From contig NZ_CABVIX010000008.1 of the NCBI RefSeq assembly GCF_902498185.1, forward strand, positions 124,001 through 188,000: a DNA stretch of 64,000 nucleotides, in the 5' to 3' direction. A program made the translations under genes and the position numbers. This stretch comes from Pseudomonas fluorescens. GTDB taxonomy: Bacteria > Pseudomonadota > Gammaproteobacteria > Pseudomonadales > Pseudomonadaceae. Shown one piece after another: positions 1 to 8,109 of this stretch (position 1 is the first letter of the stretch; each line of letters begins with the position of its first letter). The notes under the pieces are model-generated. The model saw only the letters and a list, made by a program, of their open reading frames with translations. It was not told the DNA's origin and did not search any database.

Positions 1-252
1 CTCCAGGCGCCTTTGCCTGGTGTTCATCATGTTATGGGCCCGGTTGTCGATCGACGTTGACCGGCGGGGCCGTTGTGGAAAGGGTTAAAGCAGGGAGCGT
101 GCCAGTTTCCAGTTTGCAGTGGCTGAGACTGGACCTGTGGGAGGCCAACGGCATTTCAGGTCCACAGGTACCGAGGTATCCCAGCAAAACGCTGCAGCAT
201 CACCGCCGATTTGACCCAGGCTGGTGCAAGGCGTCTCTTATTGGGGCAGTTT

Positions 253-3200
253 TCAGTAGACATCGCGCTGGTAGCGCTTGGCCTTGCCGAGCTCGGCGAC
301 ATACGCGGCGGCGGCCTCGGCACTCATCCCGCCGTGCTCGGCCACGACCTGGCGCAATGCGGCGTCGACGTCCTTGGCCATGCGCTCGGCATCACCACAC
401 ACATAGAAATACGCCCCCTCCTCCAGCCACTGCCAAAGCTGGGCGCCTTGCTCCAGCATGCGCTGCTGGACATAGATCTTCTGCGCCTGATCGCGGGAAA
501 ACGCGGTGTCCAGGCGCAGGTGCCCGCTGGCCTGCCAGGCCTGCAACTGATCCTGGTAATAGAAGTCGCAAGCCTCGCGTTGCTCACCGAAGAACAACCA
601 GTTATTCCCGGCCGCCCCGCGCGCTTCGCGCTCTTCAAGAAACGCACGAAACGGCGCAATGCCGGTACCAGGGCCCACCATGATCACCGGCACGTTGTCG
701 TCCTCGGGCAAGCGAAAATGCTTCGACGGCTGCGGGAAGATCGCCACGCGCAGTTCGCCGGCGCGGTCGGCCAGGAAGGTCGAGGACACGCCCTTGCGCT
801 GCCCGTAACGCACCGTCGATACGGTCAGGTGCACCTGCCCCGGATGCGCCTTGGGGCTGGAGCTGATCGAATAGAGCCGCGGCTGCAGGGGCTTGAGCAG
901 CCTGAGCCACGTGGCGAGCGGCAATGCTTGTGGAAACTCGCGCAGCACATCGGCCAGCTGACGGCCCCACAGCCAAGCCTTGAGCTCGGCCTTGTGCTCG
1001 GGCTGCAGCAGTCGGCGCAGGTCGGCGGCGTTGGGATGCTGGCTGAACGCTTCGAGCTGCGGGGTGGTGATGCGGGCGATCTCCAGGTGCGCTTCGAACG
1101 CCATGGCCAATGGCATCGCAGGCAGGTCCTTGAGCTCGACCAACGCCTGGCCGTCGAGCTGCATCAGGCCGAGCAGCTCCTGCACCAGGGATGGACAGTT
1201 GCGTGGCCACACACCAAGGGCGTCGCCAGCTTCATAGCTGAAATCGCTGCCGGACAAGTCGAATACCAGCTGGCGGGTTTCCTTGCTCGCGCCGGGGGCG
1301 TTGAGCAGACGATTCTCCAGCAACGACGCGTGCCAGGGCTGGTGCTTGCTGCAGGCCGGGGCGGCGGGCGTGACTGCACCAGGCGCTGCCTCGGCCAGCG
1401 GTACCCGCACCTGGCCGAGCGCCGCCACCAGCGCATCCAGCCACTGATCGAACGCTTCATCGAAGTCAGGCTCGCACTCGACCCGCTGCAACAGGCGCTG
1501 CCCACCCAGTTCGGCGAGGCGCTGGTCGAGGCGCCGGCCAAAGCCGCAGAACTGGTCGTAGCTGGAATCACCCAGTGCCAGCACCGCGTACGGCAAGTCG
1601 CTGCAGTGGCTGGTCTCCTCGCCTTGCAACGCTTGCCAGAACGCCGCGCCGCTATCGGGGGCGTCGCCATCGCCGAAGGTGCTGGCGATCAGCAACACGC
1701 TGGCCGCGCCTCGCAACTGGCGCGGACTGACCGCCTCCATGCAACTGAGCTCCACCGCCAGGCCCGAGTCACGAAGACGCTGGGCGCAGCGTTGGGCCAG
1801 GGCTTCGCCGTTGCCGGTCTGGGAAGCCCAGAGGATGCGATGTGGCGCCTGCGCCGGGGTTTCCGCGAGCGTGTGCGGCTGGGCCAGCAGACCCGCCAGC
1901 AGGCCGTCGACGAACAGGCGGCTGCTCGGGGCGAAGGGCGCACTGGCAGGCAGGCTCGGCACGCCCGTGCAACGCGCCTCGGCCTGTGCCAGTCCAAGCA
2001 GGAAGCCTTGCAGGTAATGCTGCTCGGCGGCGGCAAGCTGCGGTACGGGCAGTGTGTCCAGGCCCAGCAGCCGGGACAAGGTAGCGGTCGGCATGGTGAC
2101 AGGCTCCGACATGGAGTGCGGGGGGAGTTCGAGGGTATCGATGCGCTCGCCACTGACCCGGCTCAGGGACACGGCGCAGTGCTTGAAGGCCGGCTGCAGC
2201 GACAGCGGATCGACGGCATCGCAGGTCACGGCATTGATCGCCAGTTGCTCACCGTAGACATCGTTCCAGTGAAATGGAGCAAAACAGTTGCCCGGCAGCA
2301 CGCGAGGGCTCAGCCTGGCGGGCAGCACCGCTTGGCCGCGACGTGAGCGGATCGCCACCTGGTCCTTGTCGGCGATGCCCAGGCGAGCAGCATCCTCGGG
2401 ATGGATTTCGACGAAGGGACCGGGATCGAGCTTGTTCAGCGAGGGCACCTTGCCGGTCTTGGTCAAGGTGTGCCACTGGTGCTGGACGCGACCAGTGTTG
2501 AGCACCACCGGGAAATCATCATCAGGCAGCTCGGCCGGCGGCATCCACGGCCGGGCGAAGAAACGCGCACGGCCACTGGGGGTCGGGAAGGCCAGCGCGG
2601 GGCGCTGGCCGTCGTGGTCAAGCAGCGTCTGGCTGATACCGTCGTTGCAATAGCGCAGAGGGCTGCGGTCGTCCTGGCGGCCTGGCGCGCTGGGCCACTG
2701 GCGAGGTTTTTCGCGCAGCTGGTCATAGTCGATGCCGCGCAGGTCATAGCCGGTGGCAGGGTTGTGAAACTGGCGGATCTCGTCGAATACCGCCTCGGCG
2801 TCAGCGTACGTGAATGCCTGGGCGTAGCCCATGGCACAGGCGATGCGCGCGATGATCTGCCAGTCGGGCAGGCTCTCTCCCGGCGCGGGAACGGCGCGCG
2901 GCATCAGGGTGAGGTTGCGTTCGCTGTTGATCATCACGCCCTCGCCTTCTGCCCACAGCGCGGCAGGCAAGAGGACGTCGGCGTAGCGGTTGGTCTCGGT
3001 GTCGAGGAAGGCGTCCTGGGTGATCACCAGCTCGGCCTGCTGCAGACCGTCAATCACCTGTTGGCGGTTGGCGACGCTGGCCACTGGGTTGCTGCAGATG
3101 ATCCAGCAGGCCTTGATCTGGCCCTCGGCCATCTGCTGGAACAGCCCCACCGTGCCCTCCCCGCCTTCGGCGCGCAGGCTGCCCGGGGCCAGTTGCCACT

Positions 3201-4299
3201 GCTGCTCGACGAAGGCGCGGTCGCTGTCGAGCAGTGTCGAGCGTTGCCCTGGCAGGCCCGGGCCCATGTAGCCCATCTCGCGCCCGCCCATGGCATTGGG
3301 CTGGCCGGTGAGTGAGAACGGGCCGCTGCCCGGACGGCAGATCGCGCCGGTGGCCAGGTGCAGGTTGCACAGCGCGTTGCTATGCCAGGTGCCGTGGATG
3401 CTCTGGTTGAGACCCATGGTCCAGCAGCTCATCCAGTCCCTGGACTCTCCGATCCAGGCAGCGGCCTGGCGGATATCGGCTTCGGCCAGGCCGGTCAGTT
3501 CGGCCACCCGCGTGGGGGTGTAGTCCGCAAGGAACTCTGGCATTACCTCCCAGCCTTCGGTGTGGCGAGCGATGAAGGCGGCGTCCGTGTGACCGTTCTG
3601 GTGCAGCAGGTGCAGCAGGCCGTTGAGCAGCGCCAGGTCGCTGCCCGGACGCACTTGCAGGAACAGGTCGGCCTTGTCCGCCGTGGCATTGCGCCGCGGA
3701 TCCACGACGATCAGCCGAGCCCCGGCCTTGACCCGGTCGAGCAGGCGCAGGAAGAGGATCGGATGGCAGTCGGCCATGTTCGCGCCGATCACCAGGAAGA
3801 CTTCGGCATGCTCGAAGTCCTGGTAACTGCCGGGCGGTCCGTCGGCACCCAGCGACAGCTTGTAGCCACTGCCGGCGCTGGCCATGCACAGGCGTGAATT
3901 GGATTCGACATGGCGGGTGCGGATGAAACCCTTGGCCAACTTGCTGGCCAGGTACTGAGCCTCGAGCGACATCTGCCCGGAGAGGTAGAGCGCCACGGCA
4001 TCCGGGCCGTGTGTGTCGATGATCCCGCGCAGGCGCGTGGCGGCCTGCTCGATGGCTGTGTCCATGGCGGTCTGTCCGGGGTCTTGCTGGCGCTGCTGGC
4101 GCACGAAGGCGTGCTGCATGCGCCCGCCCGCGTCCAGCGGCACATGCGCGGTGAGTCCCTTGGTGCACAGTCGGCCGAAGTTGCTCGGGTGTTGCTTGTC
4201 GCCGCTGATCCGGGCGACTCGCTGCCCTTCCACGGTCATGACAATGCCGCACCCTACCCCGCAATACGGGCACACGCTGCGCACCTGGCTGCTGCTCAT
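253..4299 (-). CDS. nasA: Assimilatory nitrate reductase fused to a CysJ-type flavoprotein reductase
   Basis: Single-chain assimilatory nitrate reductase (about 1348 residues) expected to reduce nitrate to nitrite in the cytoplasm with NAD(P)H. The N terminus has the [4Fe-4S] cysteines (CPYCGVGCG and a later RLCTKG) and a molybdopterin oxidoreductase body to about residue 760. A flavodoxin-like FMN domain (SQTGNGEA near 820), an FAD-binding domain (RLYSISSS near 1140) and an NADP-binding motif (GPGTGIAPFRAF near 1210) follow. This covers the electron path NADPH to FAD to FMN to FeS to Mo. Start chosen at ATG 4299, because AGGAG lies 8 nt upstream at 4308-4312 and the protein then begins just before the FeS motif. 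A longer reading (to 4434) would translate through the leader hairpins and is unlikely. The next gene upstream, at 4606, is divergent. Confidence 0.93.
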   Translation of the reverse strand: MSSSQVRSVCPYCGVGCGIVMTVEGQRVARISGDKQHPSNFGRLCTKGLTAHVPLDAGGRMQHAFVRQQRQQDPGQTAMDTAIEQAATRLRGIIDTHGPDAVALYLSGQMSLEAQYLASKLAKGFIRTRHVESNSRLCMASAGSGYKLSLGADGPPGSYQDFEHAEVFLVIGANMADCHPILFLRLLDRVKAGARLIVVDPRRNATADKADLFLQVRPGSDLALLNGLLHLLHQNGHTDAAFIARHTEGWEVMPEFLADYTPTRVAELTGLAEADIRQAAAWIGESRDWMSCWTMGLNQSIHGTWHSNALCNLHLATGAICRPGSGPFSLTGQPNAMGGREMGYMGPGLPGQRSTLLDSDRAFVEQQWQLAPGSLRAEGGEGTVGLFQQMAEGQIKACWIICSNPVASVANRQQVIDGLQQAELVITQDAFLDTETNRYADVLLPAALWAEGEGVMINSERNLTLMPRAVPAPGESLPDWQIIARIACAMGYAQAFTYADAEAVFDEIRQFHNPATGYDLRGIDYDQLREKPRQWPSAPGRQDDRSPLRYCNDGISQTLLDHDGQRPALAFPTPSGRARFFARPWMPPAELPDDDFPVVLNTGRVQHQWHTLTKTGKVPSLNKLDPGPFVEIHPEDAARLGIADKDQVAIRSRRGQAVLPARLSPRVLPGNCFAPFHWNDVYGEQLAINAVTCDAVDPLSLQPAFKHCAVSLSRVSGERIDTLELPPHSMSEPVTMPTATLSRLLGLDTLPVPQLAAAEQHYLQGFLLGLAQAEARCTGVPSLPASAPFAPSSRLFVDGLLAGLLAQPHTLAETPAQAPHRILWASQTGNGEALAQRCAQRLRDSGLAVELSCMEAVSPRQLRGAASVLLIASTFGDGDAPDSGAAFWQALQGEETSHCSDLPYAVLALGDSSYDQFCGFGRRLDQRLAELGGQRLLQRVECEPDFDEAFDQWLDALVAALGQVRVPLAEAAPGAVTPAAPACSKHQPWHASLLENRLLNAPGASKETRQLVFDLSGSDFSYEAGDALGVWPRNCPSLVQELLGLMQLDGQALVELKDLPAMPLAMAFEAHLEIARITTPQLEAFSQHPNAADLRRLLQPEHKAELKAWLWGRQLADVLREFPQALPLATWLRLLKPLQPRLYSISSSPKAHPGQVHLTVSTVRYGQRKGVSSTFLADRAGELRVAIFPQPSKHFRLPEDDNVPVIMVGPGTGIAPFRAFLEEREARGAAGNNWLFFGEQREACDFYYQDQLQAWQASGHLRLDTAFSRDQAQKIYVQQRMLEQGAQLWQWLEEGAYFYVCGDAERMAKDVDAALRQVVAEHGGMSAEAAAAYVAELGKAKRYQRDVY

Positions 4300-4322
4300 C
4301 GGCCGATCTCCTGCCTGCACGA

Positions 4323-4385
4323 ACGACAAAGGCGCCGGCTGCCCCTGCTTGCGCAAGCAAGGGGGCAACACGGCGCCTTTGTCGT
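4323..4385 (-). promoter_or_regulatory. Long nested hairpin in nasA leader (attenuator candidate)
   Basis: A perfect 14-bp inverted repeat (4323-4336 with 4372-4385) encloses a second GC-rich hairpin at 4342-4365 (CCCC-TGCTT, loop GCGC, AAGCA-A-GGGG, one bulged A). In the mRNA the 5' arm of the long stem is the same sequence that forms the second hexaloop hairpin, so the two folds exclude each other. No U-run follows, so it is not a textbook intrinsic terminator. It could instead impede transcription elongation or access to the ribosome site (4308-4312). Confidence 0.6.
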
Positions 4386-4414
4386 GAACGGTGGACCATC
4401 TGCGTTGACGGCCC
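4369..4414 (-). promoter_or_regulatory. Tandem hexaloop hairpins in nasA leader, candidate NasT (ANTAR) binding element
   Basis: In nasA mRNA orientation the first hairpin has an 8-bp stem (4414-4407 with 4400-4393, two G-U pairs) and the loop AACGCA. The second has a 6-bp stem (4386-4381 with 4374-4369, one A-C mismatch) and the loop AAAGGC. Both loops have six bases with A at position 1 and G at position 4, the known signature of ANTAR-protein RNA targets such as those of NasT/NasR. The first hairpin begins about 6 nt after the predicted start site. NasT binding is inferred from this pattern only. Confidence 0.6.
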
Positions 4415-4429
4415 TGATGACAGTATCCC

Positions 4430-4445
4430 AGCAAAAGTCAGGCCA
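4430..4445 (-). promoter_or_regulatory. Sigma-54 promoter of nasA
   Basis: On the minus strand TGGCCT (4445-4440), five bases, then TTGCT (4434-4430) fit the -24/-12 pattern, with exact GG-N10-GC spacing. Transcription would start near 4420, giving a leader of about 120 nt before the nasA ATG. Nitrogen-assimilation genes in pseudomonads are classically NtrC/sigma-54 dependent, which fits. I did not find a convincing NtrC site by eye. Confidence 0.72.
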
Positions 4446-4563
4446 TCATGCCGTGTGCTCTTGTAGGGACGGCGCGTATCCGTGCAAGGACGTCGTATGC
4501 CCATGTAGGCGCGCACCGATTGGGGGATGAGTGCACCAGGGTGTGGCGTTGGGGTGAACAATC

Positions 4564-4593
4564 AATATATGATCCGTAAACGTTTCGTATATT
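4564..4593. promoter_or_regulatory. 30-bp palindrome upstream of parD-like/map pair (operator candidate)
   Basis: Left arm AATATATGATCCG (4564-4576), spacer TAAA, right arm CGTTTCGTATATT (4581-4593). The arms match at 10 of 13 positions. It ends two bases before the AGGAG ribosome site (4595-4599), and it contains -10-like hexamers TATGAT and TATATT. Ribbon-helix-helix antitoxins usually bind such sites to repress their own operon. That role is an inference here. Confidence 0.55.
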
Positions 4594-4605
4594 CAGGAGC
4601 ACCCT

Positions 4606-4809
4606 ATGGGCATCGTCAAGATCGCCGACGACCTGCATGAGGACTTGCGCGTCGCCAGTGCCGCTCTCTCCCGCTCGATAAACGCTCAGGCTGAGTTCTG
4701 GATTCGCATCGGCATGCTCGCCGAACTGAACCCCCAGGCCAATTACCAGGAATTGCTACGCCAACTGCTGCGTCGGGAGCAAGCCAGCCTCAAGGAGCTG
4801 ATCCAGTGA
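4606..4809 (+). CDS. ParD-like ribbon-helix-helix protein (antitoxin-like)
   Basis: 67 residues resembling the ParD_like family. The N-terminal strand VKIADDLHEDLRVASAAL and the following helices fit a ribbon-helix-helix DNA-binding fold. The C-terminal half (LLRQLLRREQASLKELI) is a charged helix suited to partner binding. AGGAG lies 6 bases before the ATG. The gene overlaps the methionine aminopeptidase by 4 bases (GTGA), so the two are translationally coupled. No ParE or other toxin-like gene is nearby; the only partner in the operon is the aminopeptidase. Whether this is a real antitoxin, or only a repressor of its neighbour, cannot be told from sequence. Confidence 0.8.
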   Translation: MGIVKIADDLHEDLRVASAALSRSINAQAEFWIRIGMLAELNPQANYQELLRQLLRREQASLKELIQ

Positions 4810-5594
4810 GCCAAGTGATCATCAAAGACGCCGCCCAACTGGCGCTGATGCGCCGTGCCGGGCAACTGCTGGCCCAGGTGTTCGCCGACCTGGACGGGTT
4901 CATTCGCGCCGGCATCAGTACCCTGCAGATCAACGACCGCGCCGATGCCTTCATCGTCGAGACGCTGAAGGCACGTCCGGCCAGCAAGGGCCAGTACGGC
5001 TTCCCCTACTCCCTGAACACCTCGATCGATCACGTGGTCTGCCACGGGATGCCGAATGCGAGCGAGATCCTGGCCGAGGGCTCGGTCATCAACGTCGACA
5101 TCACCTTGGAACAAGGCGGATACATCGCCGATTCCTCGAAGATGTATTGCATCGGCAAAATCGACGATGAAGCCCGTCGACTGGTGGATACCACCTATGA
5201 CGCAATGTGGAAAGGTATCGAGCAAGTCCGCCCCGGCGCCACTCTCGGCGACGTCGGCCACGCGATCCAGGCCCATGCCGAAGCTGCGGGCTACAGCGTG
5301 GTGCGAGAATACTGCGGGCACGGTATTGGCCGGCAAATGCACGAAGGTCCCGAAGTGCTGCACTACGGACAACGTGGCGGTGGCCTGACCCTGAAGCCGG
5401 GCATGGTCTTCACCATCGAGCCGATGATCAACCAGGGCGGACGTGGCACCCGCACCCTGCGCGACGGCTGGACCGTCATCACGCGGGACCGCAGCCTGTC
5501 GGCGCAGTGGGAGCATACGGTGGCAGTGACCGAGGATGGGTTTGAGGTGATGACGCTGCGCGAAGAGGAGCTGACGGGGATTGCAAGACGCTGA
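4806..5594 (+). CDS. map: Methionine aminopeptidase, type I
   Basis: 262 residues. Removes the initiator methionine from nascent proteins using a di-metal site. The pita-bread fold ligands are recognisable: VDITLEQGGYIADSS near residue 98, GHGIGRQMHEGP near 170, FTIEPMI near 203 and WEHTVAVTEDG near 237. Starts at GTG 4806, inside the stop of the ParD-like gene. The canonical Pseudomonas map gene is normally beside rpsB-tsf; neither is here, so this is probably an accessory second copy. It has the insertions and length expected for type Ia enzymes. A bidirectional terminator follows at 5660. Confidence 0.92.
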   Translation: MSQVIIKDAAQLALMRRAGQLLAQVFADLDGFIRAGISTLQINDRADAFIVETLKARPASKGQYGFPYSLNTSIDHVVCHGMPNASEILAEGSVINVDITLEQGGYIADSSKMYCIGKIDDEARRLVDTTYDAMWKGIEQVRPGATLGDVGHAIQAHAEAAGYSVVREYCGHGIGRQMHEGPEVLHYGQRGGGLTLKPGMVFTIEPMINQGGRGTRTLRDGWTVITRDRSLSAQWEHTVAVTEDGFEVMTLREEELTGIARR

Positions 5595-5659
5595 TCGATT
5601 CCCCTGCTGGGCCGTGAACGGCCCTCAGGGGAGCGCCTGACAAACAATACAAACAAAAA

Positions 5660-5685
5660 AAGCGACCCTAAGGTCGCTTTCTTTG
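5660..5685. terminator. Bidirectional terminator between map and the tRNA pair
   Basis: Stem AAGCGACC/GGTCGCTT (5660-5667, 5672-5679) with loop CTAA. It is preceded by a run of A on the plus strand (a U-run for minus-strand transcripts leaving the tRNAs) and followed by TCTTT for plus-strand transcripts from map. Confidence 0.85.
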
Positions 5686-5724
5686 TGGCTTCCGGGTGTT
5701 CAGTGGGCCCTGGAAGCTGGAATA

Positions 5725-5801
5725 TGGCGCAGCGGACGGGACTCGAACCCGCGACCCCCGGCGTGACAGGCCGGTATTCTAACCGACTGAACTACCGCTG
5801 C
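5725..5801 (-). tRNA. tRNA-Asp (GTC)
   Basis: 77 nt with encoded CCA. Acceptor stem GCAGCGG/CCGCTGC, discriminator G, anticodon GTC at 5765-5767 in loop CTGTCAC, and a GGTTCGAGTCC T-arm. It lies 16 nt downstream of tRNA-Val in one transcript. Confidence 0.97.
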
Positions 5802-5817
5802 GCTATACACTGAGAAG

Positions 5818-5893
5818 TGGTGGGTGATGACGGGATCGAACCGCCGACCCTCTGCTTGTAAGGCAGATGCTCTCCCGGCTGAGCTAATCACCC
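5818..5893 (-). tRNA. tRNA-Val (TAC)
   Basis: 76 nt with encoded CCA. Acceptor stem GGGTGAT/ATCACCC, discriminator A, anticodon TAC at 5858-5860 in loop CTTACAA, and a normal GGTTCGATCCC T-arm. Confidence 0.97.
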
Positions 5894-5913
5894 TTCGTCT
5901 CGGTGTGGCGCGC

Positions 5914-5942
5914 ATTCTACGGAGCACCCGCCACCCTGGCAA
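5914..5942 (-). promoter_or_regulatory. Promoter of tRNA-Val/tRNA-Asp operon
   Basis: On the minus strand TTGCCA (5942-5937), a 17-bp spacer and TAGAAT (5919-5914). The bases after the -10 are GCGCGCC, a GC-rich discriminator of the kind that makes stable-RNA promoters sensitive to ppGpp. relA lies in the same window. The start would be near 5907, just upstream of the tRNA 5' end. Confidence 0.7.
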
Positions 5943-6051
5943 GCACTTTTTTAAATTATTTTTTGAGGCCTTTCAAAGACCTACAGGTCTGGCCTGAAAC
6001 TGCCACACGGAGAATAATGCCCTCCTTATGCATTAAGGAGAGTTTCACCCC

Positions 6052-6972
6052 ATGTGGTTCAAAAACCTGCTGACCTACCGCCTGACCCAGGACGTTGCGT
6101 TCGACGCCGAAGCTCTGGAAACCGCCCTGGCCTCCAAGCCGGCCCGTCCCTGCGCCAGCCAGGAGTTGACCACCTACGGTTTCGTCGCGCCCTTCGGCAA
6201 GGGCGAGGATGCACCGCTGGTTCACGTCAGCGGTGACTACCTGCTTATCGCTGCACGTAAAGAAGAACGCATCCTGCCAGGCAGCGTCGTGCGCGATGCC
6301 GTCAAAGAGAAGATCGACGAGATCGAGACCGAGCAGATGCGCAAGGTCTATAAAAAGGAACGCGATCAGATCAAGGACGAGATCATCCAGGCGTTCTTGC
6401 CGCGTGCCTTTATCCGCCGCTCGATGGTGTTCGCCGCCATCGCCCCCCGCCAGGGCCTGATCCTGGTTAACTCGGCCAGCGCCAAGCGCGCCGAAGACCT
6501 GCTCTCCACCCTGCGGGAAGTGATGGGTTCGCTGCCGGTACGCCCGGTGTCGGTGAAGATCGCGCCGACCGCGACCATGACCGATTGGGTCAAATCGCAA
6601 AAAGCTGCCCCGGACTTCCATGTACTGGACGAATGCGAGCTGCGCGACACCCACGAAGACGGCGGCATCGTGCGCTGCAAGCGCCAGGACCTGACCAGCG
6701 ACGAGATCCAGCTGCACCTGGGCACCGGCAAGGTGGTCACCCAGCTGTCGCTGGCCTGGCAGGACAAGCTGTCGTTCGTGCTCGACGACAAGATGGTCAT
6801 CAAGCGCCTCAAGTTCGAAGAGCTGCTGCAGGACCAGGCTGAACAGGATGGCGGCGACGAAGCCCTTGGCCAGCTCGACGCCAGCTTCCTGCTGATGATG
6901 CTCACCTTCGCCGACTACCTGCCAGCGCTGTTCGAAGCCTTGGGCGGCGAAGAGATCCCGCAGGGGGTCTGA
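6052..6972 (+). CDS. rdgC: Recombination-associated protein RdgC
   Basis: 306 residues, the usual length. RdgC forms a ring-shaped dimer that binds double-stranded DNA without sequence specificity and limits RecA activity. Diagnostic segments are the [12 protein letters not shown] start, the central TATMTDWV segment and the [20 protein letters not shown] region. AAGGAG precedes the ATG at a normal distance. It stands alone between the divergent tRNA operon and a transporter 48 bp downstream. Confidence 0.95.
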   Translation: MWFKNLLTYRLTQDVAFDAEALETALASKPARPCASQELTTYGFVAPFGKGEDAPLVHVSGDYLLIAARKEERILPGSVVRDAVKEKIDEIETEQMRKVYKKERDQIKDEIIQAFLPRAFIRRSMVFAAIAPRQGLILVNSASAKRAEDLLSTLREVMGSLPVRPVSVKIAPTATMTDWVKSQKAAPDFHVLDECELRDTHEDGGIVRCKRQDLTSDEIQLHLGTGKVVTQLSLAWQDKLSFVLDDKMVIKRLKFEELLQDQAEQDGGDEALGQLDASFLLMMLTFADYLPALFEALGGEEIPQGV

Positions 6973-7020
6973 TCTACCTCGCCCTCGTGCTGACGCTTAT
7001 ATAAGAAGAAGGAAATATTC

Positions 7021-7992
7021 ATGCGTGCCCTTGCCGCCCTCAGCCGATTCGTCGGCAATACCTTTGCCGTGTGGGTGCTGCTGTTCGCCTGCCTGGCATT
7101 TTTCCAGCCGCAATGGTTCATCGGCCTGAAAAGCTGGATCGTGCCGCTGCTGGGCCTGGTGATGTTCGGCATGGGCCTGACGCTCAAGCTCGACGACTTT
7201 GCCGCCGTGGCTCGTCAGCCATGGCGGGTGGCGCTGGGGGTGGTGGCGCATTTCGTGATCATGCCGGGCGTGGCGTGGCTGCTCTGCCAGCTGTTCCACC
7301 TGCCGCCGGAGATCGCCGTGGGGGTAATCCTCGTGGGCTGCTGCCCGAGCGGGACCGCGTCCAATGTCATGGTGTGGCTGTCCAAGGGGGACCTGGCGCT
7401 GGCGGTGGCGATCGCCGCAGTCACCACGCTGCTGGCGCCGCTGCTCACCCCTACCCTGATCTGGCTGCTGGCCTCGGCCTGGCTGCCGGTGTCCTTCATG
7501 GACATGTTCTGGTCGATCCTGCAGCTGGTGATGCTGCCGATCGTCCTGGGCGTGCTGGCCCAGCGCCTGCTCGGCGCCCGGGTGCAGTTGGCGGTACAGG
7601 TGCTGCCACTGGTGTCGGTGGTGAGCATCGTGATGATTGTCTGCGCGGTGGTTGCCGCCAGCCAGGCGAAGATCGCCGAGTCCGGCCTGCTGATCATGGC
7701 GGTGGTGGTATTGCACAACAGCTTCGGCTTCCTGCTCGGCTACCTGACCGGCAAGCTGTGCAAGTTGCCACTGGCTCAGCGCAAATCGCTGGCGCTGGAG
7801 GTGGGTATGCAGAACTCGGGGCTGGGGGCAGCACTGGCCAGCGCGCACTTTTCGCCACTGGCGGCGGTGCCAAGCGCGTTGTTCAGCGTATGGCACAACA
7901 TTTCCGGCGCCCTGCTCTCCACCTGGTTCCGCCGCATGGAGGAGCCATCGCCCCCATCCACGAAGGTGGAACAGGCTACCCGTCCTTCCTGA
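7021..7992 (+). CDS. Bile acid:sodium symporter family transporter (PanS-like)
   Basis: 323 residues and about ten membrane segments of the BASS fold. Recognisable features are LVMFGMGLTLKLDDF, the CCPSGTASNVM motif, in which the unwound helix binds sodium, and EVGMQNSGLGAALA in the second repeat. Family members export or import organic acids such as pantoate or ketopantoate; the substrate here is unknown. AAGGAA lies before the ATG. The gdx promoter overlaps its 3' end. Confidence 0.85.
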   Translation: MRALAALSRFVGNTFAVWVLLFACLAFFQPQWFIGLKSWIVPLLGLVMFGMGLTLKLDDFAAVARQPWRVALGVVAHFVIMPGVAWLLCQLFHLPPEIAVGVILVGCCPSGTASNVMVWLSKGDLALAVAIAAVTTLLAPLLTPTLIWLLASAWLPVSFMDMFWSILQLVMLPIVLGVLAQRLLGARVQLAVQVLPLVSVVSIVMIVCAVVAASQAKIAESGLLIMAVVVLHNSFGFLLGYLTGKLCKLPLAQRKSLALEVGMQNSGLGAALASAHFSPLAAVPSALFSVWHNISGALLSTWFRRMEEPSPPSTKVEQATRPS

Positions 7993-7996
7993 AGGC

Positions 7997-8027
7997 TTGC
8001 CCGGCATCGGCAGATGTGCAATATAAT
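7997..8027 (+). promoter_or_regulatory. Promoter of the gdx riboswitch transcript
   Basis: TTGCCC (7997-8002) and a consensus TATAAT (8022-8027), with a longish 19-bp spacer. Transcription would start near 8034, directly at the first riboswitch hairpin. Confidence 0.6.
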
Positions 8028-8034
8028 GCGCAGT

Positions 8035-8083
8035 GTGAGGACGACCTCACGACGCGCTGCGTAGACGATCCGGGGACGGCCCC
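8035..8083 (+). promoter_or_regulatory. Guanidine-II (mini-ykkC) riboswitch
   Basis: Two short hairpins with the class-defining ACGR tetraloops. P1 is GTGAGG-ACGA-CCTCAC (8035-8050) and P2 is GGGG-ACGG-CCCC (8072-8083). The class is known to bind guanidinium by loop-loop dimerisation and to control gdx/sugE genes, as here. The ribosome site GGAG is at 8098-8101. CCAT at 8082-8085, part of the P2 3' strand, can pair with ATGG at 8096-8099, so P2 formation on ligand binding would free the ribosome site. Confidence 0.92.
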
Positions 8084-8109
8084 ATCCTTGACCTGATGGA
8101 GACTCACCG

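Noticed and set aside
1..252. Start of another gene or terminator downstream of nasA (small inverted repeat at 3-20; ATGATG on minus strand at 25-30)
   Set aside because: Too close to the window edge to judge; no ribosome site before the ATGs and no T-run after the repeat.
211..2346. 711-codon open frame on the plus strand
   Set aside because: Antisense to the nitrate reductase flavoprotein half; composition biased to Arg/Gln/Leu.
4606..5594. Classical ParDE toxin-antitoxin module
   Set aside because: The partner is clearly a methionine aminopeptidase; no ParE/RelE fold is present, so I call the first gene antitoxin-like only.
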